Notes: generated from the sequence alone by a model not told the origin. Positions 10,187 to 23,835 are shown, counted from the first letter of the stretch. The stretch is 64,000 nucleotides of DNA from Heterostelium album PN500 (GCF_000004825.1 NW_008805063.1:868857-932856); one strand, 5' to 3'. Translations and numbers: made by a program.

Positions 10187-13100
10187 TCAAGACTTGTTAA
10201 AGGCGATAAAGCTATTATTCGGTGATGATAAGCTATCTTTTGATAAAAAAGCAAAGTCAGGTGGTGGGGGTGGAACTTTCGGGGCTGATTTTGGCAGTTC
10301 AACACCCTCTAAATCGAGAAGTTTGAGTTTCATACTGAGGTTAACAAGAATTTTATACTCCTGAAGAAAAAAAAAACAAAAAAAAAAAAAAAGATATTAA
10401 TTTTTTGGATTCACACAAATTAAATAATTAATTTAAAAATAAAAAATATGAATACATACTTCTATTGTCTCGGGACAATCGATTTGTTTGTTATTGAGTA
10501 ATCTGATGGCGTCTACAAAGTTGGAGTGATCTTCTCTGGTGCTTGCAATGAGTTCGACAATCTCACGACCAAGATTTACGGTGAAAAAGTGTTGTTGTTG
10601 TTGTTGCTGTGTGTTCTTGGTGTCGGGTTTACGACGTTGTTGCGCGTCGGACTGCGCCGGGAAGTGAATATCGTTGATCTTTACGCTGGAGAACGACATG
10701 GCTGCGCGAGGGTCATTCGATGATGACAGACCACCACCACCAACACCACCCGATGCACTGCTGCCGCCGGACGAGTTGGGGTTGTTGATGCTGCCGCTGC
10801 CGGTGAGTGTTGGCGAAGATGGCATCGCTGGATTCGATGAGCTGTTGGCGCCCATCGACGTCTTGTCTAGGAGTCCACCACTACCAGTTAGCTCACCTCT
10901 GGCGCCACTGCCACCGCCTGGCGACATTGGTGGTTGGAGCGACAGTTGTTGTAGCTGTGAGGCGGCTGAGGAAGCCGGTGGTGAAAGCGAGCTGGATGGC
11001 TCAGTGCATTGCGCGTAGAGTAGCTCGCCATTTACCTGTGAGACGGCAGTCTGGCACACATACAAATGAGTGTGAGTCACAGTCTTTGCCTTCACTGGTT
11101 TCTGAAGCTTAAAGTAGATACCGTCGGCCAGTATATTCAGTTTCTGTGTCTTTAGTACCTCCATTATATCGGTTTTTATTATATTCTTTAGCTTTTTGAT
11201 ATCCTCACTCTCCAAACTTTCATCTTCATTCTGGAAAGTATTTGATTTCTTTGATGCGCCAGCTGCCCAATTAAACTATAGTTAAAATTTCATATTGGTA
11301 AGTAGTCTAATAATAAATTATGAGTAACAATTATCAATAATAACATACAGCTTCTAAAGTAGTTGGTTTAGTTTCTAGAGCGGTAACAATAGATTGCTTA
11401 ACAGTTGCAATGACCTTTGGGAATTCCATATAACTAGCATTCATTGTGTCCCATGTAATACTTTTAAAGAAAGAGTATTATTATTAGTTACATTTCTCCA
11501 GTTTATAATTTTCAAATATTAAAAATAACTTACTCTAAAAGTTGGAATGCAATACAATATACCTCTTCAAATGCATTCTTGTGTGAAAATAGAATTGGAA
11601 ATATTGGAAACTCTGGATTATCTATAGTTATGATAAATTCATTGGTTAGTTAGTTATTTAGTTGATTTAAAATAGTAAATAAATTAATAATTAATTACTC
11701 TCTTCAGTGACTTTAAATAATTCAAAAAACATTTGAGTCAAATTGATACCGGCAACAGCAACTGGATAATCTCTTTCTTTTCTATCGATTTGACTTGATA
11801 TGAGTTTTCTAAACTGATCGGTATGATTCTCTGCAATATAAAGTAGATTTTCAAGACCAAAAATACCCATTCCTCTGAAATCTGTTGCTGGATCGGTACC
11901 TTGAAATCCAAGTAACTTCCATTGTTCACTGACACGTGTTTCCAATTTAACATCTGGATAGGTTGTAGTCCACAATTTCAAAAGTAATGTTTCATGCTCT
12001 TCCAATTCCTTATTGTATGCAATATTCTTTCTCTTTTTCAATAATGATAATTTGTGTTTCTATTTTCATAAAATAGTTGTTTTGTTTTGTTAATAAAAAT
12101 GGTAACCATTGCTATTATTATTCTTCCATTTCCTCCTACTTACTTGATAATAATACAATTGTTTTTTTAATTCTTGTGATACATTTGATTCAAATAGTTT
12201 CTTTAGTTTAATGTTGATATCATATTCATCGAGTTTGTTAATGAGTGATTGAAGTTCATTGTTGGATTTCGAGAGCATGATGTTGAGTAGCGTCAGTGCG
12301 TTCAGTTGGATGTCGACGGTCGACGACGACAAGAGTGCTACGATGTTGGCGAGAAGTGAGGGATGCTGACTGGCAAGCGCTGCTTTGCCGTATTGGTTGT
12401 TGAGTTGGGTGGCTGCCAGTGGTATGGTTTGACAGTACTGTGAGAGGATGGAGAGTCCGGTTTTCGTAATCGATGGGATTGCCGTTGAGTCTGCAATCAT
12501 CGCTAGAATACGATGAATCAATGTGCTCGGTAGTGCATGCACACCAATCTCGTAGGAGCATGCAGCCTGTATGGCAATCAGTGCATACGCCAGAGTGTTG
12601 CCACTCAGCTCTGTCATTTGATCTTCGATGGCACGAATTCCATCCTTCTCAATGAAGCGCTTCACATTGCTCTCGTCTTTGAGCAGATCTTTCAAGTCAA
12701 ACAATGCCTTCTTTTTCAATGACAAATCGTGGAGTGCACTGAAAATCGAGTCAATAGTAGTGGGTGTTGGTAGTTGAGATTGTGATTGTGAATGTGTCAG
12801 ACTTGGTGTTGTAGAAGCGGAAGCAGAAGCAGAAGAAGAGGAATTGATCATGCTGGAAGATGGTGAAGCTCCATTGGCAATGCTTGTTGTCGGTTGGACC
12901 ATATTCGTTGATGCAGCAGTCACGTTGGTTGAAGATGAGGAGGGAGAAGATGATGGAGATGAACTTGAAATCAATGGAGATGCCAATATTATTGGACTGT
13001 GAGTTTGAGTGTGAGTCGATTGCGATTGTTGTTGTTGTTGTTGTTGTCCACTTGTTGTTGTTGTCGATGGTGTTGATGATGTTGCTGCTGCTGGTGATGT

Positions 13101-13858
13101 GTTATTATTACTACTGTTACTACTTGTTAAAAAGTTGTGTTGTTGTTGTTGGTGTTGTTGGTTAGGAGATGAATGGTTTGTTAAAAATGAATTTTGAACG
13201 GCGGACCTGTTACTGCGATCTGCTCTGATGAAGGAGGCTGAGGGTGCCGAAACAAATCTCGATCCACTTCCACCTATAAACTTTAACATCAACTCACAGC
13301 CATCTGTGATAAAGTGTAAATTTGTTTTCTATTGTTGTTTTGTTGATGATGTTTGTTTGGGTTTTCGAGGTTTGCATTAATAAATCTAATCAAAGATATT
13401 TTATTATTGTTTTTTTTTTTTTTTGATCAAAACACGCTTATTGGGCTTTTTTAAAGTTGATCTAATTTTTTATAAAAAAAAATAATTTTTTTTTAATTAT
13501 TATGATATCTGGATAAGATCTTATCACAAATCAATGAATCGAATTGATCTTTATTTTTGATCAAAGTGTATCATCATGATTTGATTAAAACCAACTGTTA
13601 AATACATAACAGTTACCAAACATATAACATTTAAAAAAAACACATCTCTTTTCTTTTGTTATTGTTACTATTATATTATTTACTTACATCTATAATTGTA
13701 CCATTTGGAATGGTGGCTAACACATAGTCGGAGAAAGCAGTGATTGAAAAGAATATACAAACTTTCTGTGTCAACTCTTTCAGTTCGATCTGTGTAGAGC
13801 TGCTTCCATCAACACTAATAGTTTTTGTTTTATCATTATAATGTACAATAACCTTCAT
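10187..13858 (-). CDS. ELMO/CED-12 family protein (armadillo-like, ELMO, PH, PxxP)
   Basis: Partner of DOCK-type Rac GEFs, linking receptors to actin assembly. Seven exons (13858-13688, 13328-12144, 12059-11699, 11621-11534, 11460-11349, 11275-10460, 10360-10187) join in phase to 968 aa. Order: a ubiquitin-like N-terminal segment (ATIPNGTIID...HFITDGCELML); a long Ser/Thr/Gln-rich insertion; an armadillo-like helical region around 270-450 (GNTLAYALIAIQAACSYEIG); the ELMO domain around 480-640, with the diagnostic WKLLGFQGTDPATDFRGMG and GLENLLYIAE; then a PH-like region interrupted by a Ser/Gly-rich loop; and a C-terminal tail with VPPPPPDF, the proline motif that ELMO proteins offer to DOCK SH3 domains. 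This is the full-length ELMO1-like layout rather than a short ELMOD form. The nearest D. discoideum counterpart is probably ElmoE (inference). The first intron is 359 bp. Confidence 0.92.
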
Positions 13859-14425
13859 TTACTAAGAATTGTTGTTTGCTGTGTGTTGTGTTGTAAAATA
13901 CAATATCGAATCAATCTTATAAGTATCTTCTTTAACTATCTCTAACTATCTTTATTATATTTCTATTTTACTATTATCGATATTTATTATCTTGATAAGT
14001 ATGTATCTTTATTATATATATCTTGTTAAATGAAGCGACTTGTCTGTTTGCTGTAGAGACGTTTGACTGATTTTATTATTTTTGATTAGACTATTGGTGT
14101 GTTGTGTGTGAATTCAATGATTATTGTTTTAAAAGAATCAAATATATTACTATTGAGCAAAAAAAGATCCACTAATTTATTATAATGACAATGGGGGTAG
14201 TCAAAAAACAAAAAAAAAAAAATCAAACCCAAAAAAAAATCTTTAAAAATAAAAATATAACTTTTTTTGCTGATTTTTCAAAATTGAACATAAAAATTTT
14301 ATTAAGCAAACTACTCTCATGGAGTCAGTTTTTACCTTTTAAGGTACAAATAAAATTTAAATCCCTCATTATTTTTTGATAAACAGAGTACCAGTTAGAA
14401 CAAACAATTAGAAAATTATATGATA
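13859..14425. other. Spacer between ELMO start and COG6 end
   Basis: About 570 bp, AT-rich, containing the ELMO promoter and COG6 3' flank. A short plus-strand ORF here is Lys/Asn/Phe-rich and looks random. Confidence 0.5.
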
Positions 14426-16560
14426 TTAATGTAACATTCTTTTAATTTGATTTGGATTATATTGGAATATGGTGTTGGGATCATCATATTGGTTGGCAGG
14501 CTCGAGTACAGAGGTATAGAGTGATGAATAGGCAGAGATGATGAGGTTGGTGACACTCTGCTTTGAAAGATTCTTTAGTTTGGTGTTGGAGATCTTCTCG
14601 CACGATGGCATTGCCAGTGATCCGAGACTGGATTCCAGTGAGGTGTCAAACTGGCGGAGTGATTGCGTGAGTGACATGCGATCCATGCCAGGCAGCTGGG
14701 ACAGTGGAGTACGCTCGGTACCGGCGGCGTCGGAATTATCATGATACTGAAGAATACTGAGTTTATTGGAGAGTCCAAGCTGGTTCAAAAGATCGGCGGT
14801 CTGCTCCTCGACGAGTGTGTCCATGTGCGCGTCGATCTGGCCAATCAGAATCTCGAGACGCGCCTTAGTGAATGAGTAGAGTGAGAGCACCGATTGCAAT
14901 ACACTCAGACAGTTGATGATGAAAACAGCCATGCTTGGCAGCGGCAGCTTCGAGGTGGTTGCGCATATCGTGCAGAGATTCACTATCGGGTCGACCATGG
15001 CGGTCAAGACCGGTTTGAACTCGTCTTCCTTCTCGTCGTCGGGCACCAGCGAACTGCTGTAGGTGGTGAGCAACTCTTTCAGCTTGTTGATCGACTCTTT
15101 GATTTCGATGGTCGGTGACAAGTCAATCGAGGGAGCACTCGGTGATTTATGTATCTTTTCAAAGTGATCTTTGATCTGCGTGTAGAACTGATTCAAACAA
15201 AACAGCTTGGCATCATTTAGGATCTTTGATAGTCCCGACTGCTTATTGTTAATGATAATAGTAGATGCTATTCGCGCGTAGAAATCCAAAAGTGAGATCA
15301 TCTTGTAGATAACAATGATGCCGGGTTTCGCCTGAAGAATCTGCTCCACCCTAATCGTCAGTGGACGAGAAACCCCCTCAAAACATAGATCCAAAACTTT
15401 TTGAATTGGTTTAACATTTTGTTGTTGAACACTACCGCCTGGAGTATTATTATTATTATCACCACCACCACTGGTATTAGTAGTAGAATCAATTGAAGTC
15501 GATTGATCACTGAAATCAATGATATCGTCACGCGATGCAGAACTTCTTATTTGTGATTTGATGGGTATGGTTATTTTGATTTTAGCGAGAAGCGTAGAGA
15601 GTAGTTCGTGTTCAGATGCTAGCGCCTGGTGTATCCACGCCAGCATGTCACCGAGGAAACGAAGCGGATCGTGTGCGTTGATTTCTATGGGTCGCGGTGT
15701 GCCGTTTGGTCCGCCCAGTGTGAGCGCGGTGATGAATGCAGTGGTGATCGACTTGCAGCGATACTCGCCAATGTCCGAGAGACAATAGAGTAGAAGTCGC
15801 GGACGTTCCTGCAGTGCGCTCAACGACAACTCTAGAATTCTCGAGGATTCCGGTGTGTCGAGCTGCAGCGACTTTGACTCCTCCTTGATGAAGCTGTATA
15901 GCTTACGATAGGCTTTCTCTTGGTGTTGTGCAATCATCTCCATGATCTCGTAGGTCGGTCGTTGGTAAGTGTTTGAGAGTATCGACTTGCACTCACGGTG
16001 TATGTCAGAGAGTCGCGCGAGAGTAGCAAAGAACGACATATCTATATCTTTTCTCTGTAAAGACAGTTCCTCCTCTTCCGTCAATCTAAACCTCGATATG
16101 AATGTATCTAAAAACTTTTCTTTCTCCTCTGTCTCTTTCAGATCGTCAAACATCCTCTTTGCATCTACCAAAATCGAAGAGTAAGACTGATTGGTCTGAT
16201 CGAAATGTGAACAAACATCGTTGCAACTCTTTTCTATTTCTTTATAATTATCAACTAATTCTTCAACACACTGTATAAATTTAATAGAAAATAATGATGA
16301 TTAATAATCTATAATATATATTCATTATTATACACATCATTCATTCTTACATTATATAATAAAGTAAATTGATCCAAGAATTGATTATTTATTTCAAGAT
16401 ATCTTCTTTCGATATCATTTCTAAGATTTCTTCTTGCAGCAATTGAATTTAACTGATAGAATGAAGATAACTCATCTAATGATCCTATTAACTCTTCACT
16501 TGATTGATCTAATTTTATTTCTAATACTTTTTGTATCTTTCTAGAGAGTGTATTATTCAT
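14426..16560 (-). CDS. cog6: Conserved oligomeric Golgi complex subunit 6
   Basis: Subunit of the COG tethering complex (lobe B), which acts in retrograde transport within the Golgi. Exons 16560-16351 and 16270-14426 join in phase 0 to 684 aa, the usual COG6 length. The N-terminal part is helical and coiled-coil (LSRKIQKVLEIKLDQ, LRNDIERRYLEINNQFLDQF). The middle carries the family core: RFRLTEEEELSL near residue 135, AYRKLYSFIKEESKSL, RPRLLLYCLSDIGEYR, and HDPLRFLGDMLAWIHQALASEHELL. A short Asn/Gly-rich insertion near residue 345 is typical of dictyostelid proteins. The C-terminus (ISAYSSLYTSVLEPANQYDDPNTIFQY) also fits COG6. No membrane segment, as expected for a peripheral complex. Confidence 0.94.
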
Positions 16561-16800
16561 TTTTGTTTGTTATTAAAGATTTAACTAAAATACATATATA
16601 ATCTTTTGTTTATTATTTTTTCTTCTTTATGATTCAAAACAATCTTTACAACAGAAAAAATGAAATTTTTAATACATTCAAAAGTTTGTTTGGCTTTATA
16701 AATAAATTAAAATGGTTTTATTATTACAACTAAAATTAGTTTGGTTGTTTAGTTAAGTTTTGGTTTTGTTTTGTTTTGTTTTGATTTTGTTTTGTTTTGA

Positions 16801-19330
16801 CTATTTATGTTTTGATGGTGAAGTTGCTAATAAACTTGGTGATGTTGATGATGGTGATGTATTGTTGTTGTTGTTGTTGGATGTTGATGATGTTAAAGAT
16901 GGTGATGTTGAAGTTGTGGTGGTGGTGGTGGTGGTTGATATCAGTGTTGGTGTGGATGTGGTTGCACCCAGTGGTATTCTAGCGATGACTTGGTTGATTG
17001 CATCGATCCACTCCTCCTGTTCCTTCTTTGACTCGGCCATCAGTAGATAGTCACGAACCATGTTCTTTTCGTTGATACCCGATAGCAGTACGATTCCAAA
17101 GGGCTTGCCAGAGTGTGTTTCCGTTCTGGCTTGGCTCAGCTTTACAATGCCCTTTGGCTTGGAGTCTTTGCGCTTTTTATAGTAGGAGAGTGTGTCTGCC
17201 TTCAGACGGAACCATCTGGTGGTCCAGTTACGACGACCACCTTCGCCACCACCCTTCTTCTTCAGTATGCCTTCCTTGATGATATTGTCATTGAGCGAAG
17301 TCACCTTCATGCTGAACATAGTGATTTGTTCACCACCGACATTTGTTCCTGCAACACCACTGCCCGTGTTTTGATTTTGTGCAGAGCCGCTGCTTGCACT
17401 TCCACTGACAAGATTACTTTGACTACTATTCAAATTGTTATTGCTATTGTTATTGCTATTATTATTGTTGTTTTTATCGGTTGTTATGTTGTTGTTTAGA
17501 TTGTTTTTTGAGGGTGATGGACTGTGTTTGGATGAGGATGACGATGAGGTGTTTGAATCTTCGCCACCCCGCAGCGAGTTGGCAGAGGAATTGGAACCGA
17601 GACCGATCACTGGAATGGTCGATGGTACATCTGGCAACGAAGAAACATCAATAAAATCGATGGGTAACAATCGTGGTGATGTCTTGTTCATCGATGTATT
17701 GGTGTCAGTGTCACCGGCCAATAATTTCTCTACAATCTCTTGATTACTATCTTTTACCAAGTTCTCTACTTCCTCTTCAGAATCTTCTTCTTCCTCGGAA
17801 TCCTCTTCAGAATCTTCTTCGTTATTATTATTCTTATTATTATTATTATTATTATTATTACTAATATTAATAGTTTGTTCTTGTTTTATTAATAGTTGTG
17901 ATGATGATGATGACTGTTGATCAACAAAAACAACGGTTTGATCATTTAATGATTGTGGTGGTGGCCGTGCATTATTATTATTATTGTTGTTGTTGTTACA
18001 TTCATCTTTTTCTTTTTCTCTTTCCTCTTCCTTGTTATCTTGAGTAGTGGTATTATTGGCTCCACCTGATATTAATTGTCTGAGTTCCTCTTCATCAGCA
18101 GCAATAAATGTGAAATCCATTTGCTTTGCATCTTTGTTATGATTTTCAATGTTGGAAGTGGGTGTTGCTGTGGGTTGTTCAACTTTATCCAAAAAAACAT
18201 CCAAATTTTTGGATTTTTCTGTTTTTTGTTGATCAACCCCACCACCACACTTTGCGAGAGTCTCTGTTGCAGTGCCATTTGAGATCCCATCGAATGAATT
18301 ATTGATATTTTTGTCTTCCAATTTTGACCCATCACCACAAACATTGTTGTTGTTATCATTACTATTATCATTATTATTTACATTATTATTATTGGCGTCG
18401 GAGTTATCATTATTCAGATTGTTGTTTGCATCTTGAATATGATCACCACCATCCTTATTAATTTCATTGGTTGTATTATTATTATTTTGGATGTTGTTGT
18501 TTGACGAATTTAATTGCATTGCAGATATATCCAACAAAATATTTTTAATTGAAGAGAATTTCTGTTCGAATGTTTCCACCTTGCTTTGGAGCAGGCGTTG
18601 TGTGTCTGCGAGGAGGGTTGCATCGATAGAGTTGTTGGCTGTCGTTGTCGGTGATGATTGGGTCGTTGTGCATTCACTGCTCGACAGAGCTGATGATGGC
18701 TCACCATTGCTTTGCTTGGAAAGTACATCTTTTAGCTGCAAAACTTGCTCTTCAAATTTCGACATCGTCTCTTCAATCTCTTTGTGATTCACTTCAATAT
18801 TTAAAGTTTGTTGTTGATTATTATTACTATTATTACAATTATTAATATCATTATCATTATCATTATTCTCTAACTTATAATTATTATTACTATTATTGTT
18901 TATGTATGTAGATTGATGATAACTATCTTGTGAATCTTTACTAAATGTATTTTCAGCATCACTACTACTTCCACTACTCTCACTGCTCTTTCTCTTGGAG
19001 AGATGTGATGAAAGTGAAGATGTTGAAGAGTAAAGATTCTGGGTGGAGGGTGATCGTTTTGCTGTGGATTTCTGCATGTCCTCTAAACGCTTCTTTAAAG
19101 CCTCATTCTCCTTGGCCACCTGTATTTGTTTTAATCTTTCCTCCTCCAATCTTTGGTTCAACTCTTTTATTTTTAATTCCAAATCATCTAAATCATCATT
19201 ATTTATTTTTGTAAGTTTGCTAATTAATAACCGGATTAATCTAACAAAGTATTTAAAAAAAAAATAATTTACCATTACTTGTGTTGTGATAGATATTATT
19301 TCCAACAATCATATCTACTTCCTGTGACAT
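16801..19330 (-). CDS. PH-domain coiled-coil protein with long Asn/Glu-rich centre
   Basis: Exon 1, 19330-19273 (MSQEVDMIVGNNIYHNTSN), joins in phase to exon 2, 19187-16801, giving 814 aa. Several acceptors lie close together; 19188/19187 is the one that keeps frame. Residues ~20-60 form a coiled coil (DLELKIKELNQRLEEERLKQ). The middle ~550 residues are low complexity: poly-Asn, acidic EEDSEEDSEEEE and Ser-rich runs. A PH domain lies at about 645-752 (IIKEGILKKKGG, NWTTRWFRLKADTLSYYKK, then EQEEWIDAINQVIAR with the conserved helix Trp). The KKK...R pattern in the first strands resembles phosphoinositide-binding PH domains, so recruitment to membrane lipid is plausible (inference). The tail is Ser/Thr/Asn-rich. 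I cannot assign a named orthologue. Confidence 0.88.
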
Positions 19331-20987
19331 TGTTGTTTATTTTATTTTATTTTTTTCAAAAAAAAATAAAATTATCTATCTAATTCTATCTTGTTTCAAT
19401 TTAACTATACAAATATTTGCTAAAAAACTAATAAAATATTAGTTATTGATTCAAATGGTATTAAAATTATAAATGATATAAATATATTTAGTTGTGATAT
19501 CAATCAGCTGGAAAAACAGACAGACATTTCAAAATTGGATTAGCTGGTTTCCAAGCTTGACGATTTTGTTTTTTTTTATTTGTTATGTGGCAATAACCAA
19601 AAATTATTATTATAATTATATTTATATTATTAATCTTTTAATATCATCATCATTCAAACAAAACTAAAAAATACTAAAAATATTTTAAAATTTTGATTGA
19701 TTGATCATGACAATAGTGTGGCAGTGCTTGTTTACTTGATATTTGATTGTTTGTTTGGTATTGTGATAATGTAACTATATTATTTATTAATAAGATTGTG
19801 GTGTGTGTGATAATGTGTTAGGTTATATGTTGAATTGATTTGGTGTGGTGATCGAATGAATGATGATGAAGAAAACATATATATATATATTGTTTAAAAA
19901 AAAAAACACAGAATAATATTATTTTTATTCAATTTTACTTACATTATTCACAAATTTGACACTCCTATCTATTTATTTTTGGTGAAAATGATTCAAATTG
20001 AATGTGGTGAATACCTGATGCTTATTTAAAATAAAAAGAGATGTCGATTATCGATTATCGATTGCGATGGTGATGTTGATGTTGATGTTTTGTTGAATTT
20101 AAACAAGATCCGAATGACCTTTTCCTGTATTTTTATTTCTAATATATTATTTGTTGTTTGTTTAAAAGGTGGGTATGGTTGGTATCTAACCAATTAAATA
20201 CAATGTTGAAAGTAGCTTGTTGTTAGAGTTTTAACTATACACTTCTTTCCTCTATTATTAAAATTTTGAAAACCAAATGCTAAGATAAGTTATTTAAACA
20301 AACTAAATAAATATCTCTTAACAATCACAACTTTCACATTTAAAGTTGAACAAAGCCCTTTGATTGATGTATCTAAATAAAATAAAAAATCAAAAAAAAA
20401 ATAAAATCAAAAAAAAAACAAAATAATACTAAAGAAAGATGTTTGTGTGTGGGTGATCGATCAAAAGTGGGTACTTTCTCATCAATCTTATCAAAATGAA
20501 AAAAACCGATTTTATCAAAAAAAAAAAATCAGTGTAGGAGGGAAGATTTTTCAGCGAAAAGATTGATTTTTTAGAACAAAAAATTACAAGTATTTATTTT
20601 TGAAGTTCATTTGTAAATTATCTGTTAATAGTAAAAGATATTTGGTTGTTATAAAACAAACTAACAAAGAAGATTTAATTTAAAATGATTGAAAATATTT
20701 AAATAAAAATAAAAAAATAAAAAATTTAAGAAACAGGATTTTACATCACATTCACATAAGAATTTAATTCCTAAATTTCCTTAAAAATACATATAAATTA
20801 TATTGTTTCAAACTGTTTATCTCTCTTTAAAAAAAGAGAAATAATTTTGCAAACACATAATTATTTCGATTTGTTTTTTTCATTTTTTTTTTTTTCATTT
20901 TTTTTTTTTTTGTTTTTTCATTTTCACATCTGTCAATGAACTCGTTTTAAATGATAAAAAATAAAAGAAAACAAGAAATAATAAACA
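19331..20987. other. Large divergent intergenic region
   Basis: About 1.65 kb between the divergent PH-domain gene and SDHAF4. Very AT-rich, with a TCGATTA tandem (around 20045-20065), GATGTT repeats and long A/T runs. It must hold two promoters. No coding or structured RNA signal seen. Confidence 0.5.
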
Positions 20988-21275
20988 ATGATTAGTAGAT
21001 GTTTTAGAGCAAATTTGTTGGCATACAATGCCAAACAGCTTCAAATTGCAAGATTCTATGTACAGAACAACAACAGTGGAAACACCAGTCAGCAAGATCT
21101 AGAGGAGAGCATGAGCGAAGAAAAGAGACGTCTTATGGAGGAGCTCGAGGAATTGGAAGCTCAATACAGCAAAGAACACGTTAATGAGAAGACTGGTGAA
21201 ATCGGTGGACCAAAGGGTCCAGAGCCAACTCGTTTCGGAGACTGGGAAAGAAAAGGTAGAACCTCGGATTTTTAA
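20988..21275 (+). CDS. sdhaf4: Succinate dehydrogenase assembly factor 4 (DUF1674)
   Basis: Mitochondrial matrix chaperone that binds flavinated SDHA during complex II assembly. A single exon encodes 95 aa. The N-terminus ([24 protein letters not shown]) is basic with no acidic residue, as expected of a mitochondrial presequence. It is followed by a charged helix ([18 protein letters not shown]) and the family signature at the C-terminus, [30 protein letters not shown]-type, with the invariant [10 protein letters not shown](F/Y)GDWE and final DF. Length fits the family. Confidence 0.95.
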   Translation: MISRCFRANLLAYNAKQLQIARFYVQNNNSGNTSQQDLEESMSEEKRRLMEELEELEAQYSKEHVNEKTGEIGGPKGPEPTRFGDWERKGRTSDF

Positions 21276-21636
21276 ATTTCATCCAACAAACATAACAAAA
21301 ACACAACAACAAATGACATATCGATTCACAATCTAAAAATTTTAGCTCATTCATCATCATCATCGTTTTAAGGTCATTTTTGTAAATGAGTGACACTTAT
21401 TAAATTATCTGTCACAATCAAATCAAATAAAATCAATCAAATAAATATATTTATGTAAATTAATAGATTCAATCATTATGTATGATGATTTTACAACAAT
21501 TCATTAAAAATTGAACAACATTTATTTTTTTTTTTTGAAGGTCTTTTTTTTTTTTTTGGACAGACTTTTTAATTTTTTGATCATATGATTTTACTTTTAG
21601 ATTATATTTTGATATCTAATAAATAGTTATAAAAAG
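21276..21636. other. Spacer upstream of MinD
   Basis: About 360 bp, AT-rich with T runs; SDHAF4 3' flank and MinD promoter. Nothing else visible. Confidence 0.5.
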
Positions 21637-22981
21637 ATGATTAGAGGATTCGTTGGTGTGATAAATCATTCACAATCAAGTCAGAGATTCATTTTCAGTC
21701 AGGCTACATTAAATAGCCCAAGATTCTTTTGTTCTGTTGCATCCACAGGTATTTATCGAAATATTGTTTCATTCATTGTTGTAATTCATTATTTTTAACA
21801 TACACTATCTATTGTTACAGTACCAAGAGATCAAAAGATTATTGTAGTTACCTCTGGTAAAGGTGGAACTGGAAAGGTAAGTTAAAATCTATCACACTAA
21901 ATAGTCATGATCACAACAATACTTATCACTTTGTCTATAAATATACAGACAACTAGTAGTTCATCATTTTCATATGGTTTGGCAGAGAAAGGTTATAAAG
22001 TTTGTACAATCGATTTTGGTATGTTATTGCAACACCGAATAATGTCATACAACCTCGAAAATAATAATTTAACTCTAAAACATGTTTTCTAGATATTGGT
22101 TTAAGAAATTTAGATATTCATTTTGGTATGGAAAGAAGAGTTGTATTTGATTTCATTAATGTGTTGAATGGAGATTGTACATTGAGACAGGCATTGATCA
22201 AAGACAGAAAGAATCCAAATCTATATTTATTGGCTGCATCGCAAACCAAAGACAAGACAGCCTTGAAGATGGAGGCGGTCGAGAAGGTTTTAGACGAGTT
22301 GAGAGAGAATTTCGATTATATTGTTTGTGATTCGCCAGCAGGTATTGAGAGTGGAGCACACCATGCTATGTACTGGTCTGATAGTGGTAAATATTATACT
22401 AATTCACAACATTCAAAAATAAACTAATATCTAATCCATTAAAAAAAAAAAAATTATTTACAGCTATCATTTGTACAAACCCAGAGCTTTCTTCAGTACG
22501 TGATTCCGACAAGATGTTGGGTATTTTAGCTAGTAAATCAAAGCGTGCCCTCGAGGGTAAAGACCCAATCAAATTGAATCTCTTAATCACTCGTTATTCA
22601 CCAGAGCGTGCTGAATCTGGTGGTATGCTTTCTGTAAAAGTAAGTTTTTTTTATCTTGCATGTTCAAATGATGATGATGATGATTGTTTATTTCTAGAAA
22701 TAATATTGATGATTAATATTTTAAAATCAAAAATAAATATATAACAACAGGATATTCAAGAGAATTTAGGAATCAAATTACTTGGAGTAGTTCCAGAAAG
22801 CCAAGATATCTTATCTTGCACCAATCTTGGTAGACCTGTTATAACTTTGGACAAAAACTCTGATCCAGCCGAGGCATACCGTGATGTTGTCGATAGATTT
22901 TTAGGAGAGAACAAACCAATGCGTTTCACTGAACCAAAACCAACTGGACTTTTCTCCAAGATGTCAAAACTCTTTGGTTAA
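21637..22981 (+). CDS. minD: Mitochondrial MinD, division-site ATPase
   Basis: Homologue of the bacterial septum-placement ATPase MinD. Six exons (21637-21748, 21821-21876, 21949-22018, 22093-22386, 22464-22639, 22751-22981) join in phase to 312 aa. Residues 1-37 are basic, Ser-rich and acid-free, like a mitochondrial targeting peptide. Then IIVVTSGKGGTGKTT carries the deviant Walker A with its signature Lys51; DFDIGLRNLDIHFGMERRVVFD and DYIVCDSPAGIESGA are classical MinD blocks; and AIICTNPELSSVRDSDKMLGIL corresponds to the bacterial TNPEVSSVRDSDR segment. The C-terminus GLFSKMSKLFG resembles the amphipathic membrane-targeting helix of bacterial MinD. Five spliceosomal introns show it is a long-resident nuclear gene, not contamination. 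Mitochondrial Min proteins are known from some protists; MinC or MinE is not in this window. Confidence 0.95.
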
Positions 22982-23835
22982 GTCATATAATTTAAGAGGA
23001 TTTGATCATTAAAGCGTGCAATTCAACAAACCACTTATTCAAAATCAATGATCTTCATCCGCACAGTGTAATAAAAAAAGTATATCAAAAATAATAATAA
23101 TAATCAAAGTTATAGAATTCTATAAATATCCAAATGATTATTTATAAATATTTTATTTGCAAAAAATATCTTCTTTAATGTCACATATAACCCTTCAAGA
23201 ACATTGTAACCCTTGACTTTATTTGCAGGGGTACCAAATTTGGCTTTACTATTTTAATCAAATTTGTGGGTCCACACTTTTTTTTTACTAGTTTTTGTAA
23301 AGTCAAATTTTTCATTGTTTAATTTTGTTGTTCTTGAGTTTCAAAGATGAATGAAAAAACACTCTCAGTTTATAAAGATTGGTTTAATTGGATTTATAAT
23401 TATAGGTTTTGATGGATGATTTTGATTAATGTGTAATACTGAAAATCTGTTGAGATTAAATTATTGCAATAATTTTTAAATTCCTGGAGAATAGAGTATT
23501 TTAAAGTTGTTTATACTAAATGTTTCTTAGGGATGAAGGTGTTAATGCCATATGAAATTATGATGTCGGAGTAGAGCAATTTAATTAATTCTATCTATAA
23601 TTGATCTCAAAGTTCAAATTAACCGCTTAGATTTAAAAAAGTTTGAAATTTAAACAATTCCGAAGTAAATTCTCTTATTCAAAAATAAATATTTAAACCT
23701 TTTTGGAATCTTTAAATATATGGATTTTAAAATAATAATATATATGGATAACAAATAAAATAAATTTAAAATAGTAAAATAATAATAACATTTTAAAATT
23801 TATACAAATAAATATTTTTTAAAAAAAACTTTAAA
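22982..23835. other. Intergenic, MinD to MFS gene
   Basis: About 850 bp. AT-rich with a slightly less biased stretch at 23190-23280 that has no open frame of note. Holds the MFS gene promoter. Confidence 0.5.

Noticed and set aside
10674-11112. Plus-strand Pro-rich and Leu-rich frames opposite the ELMO PH region
   Set aside because: They are antisense to the Ser/Gly-rich insertion of ELMO, which fits its gene model in phase on both sides.
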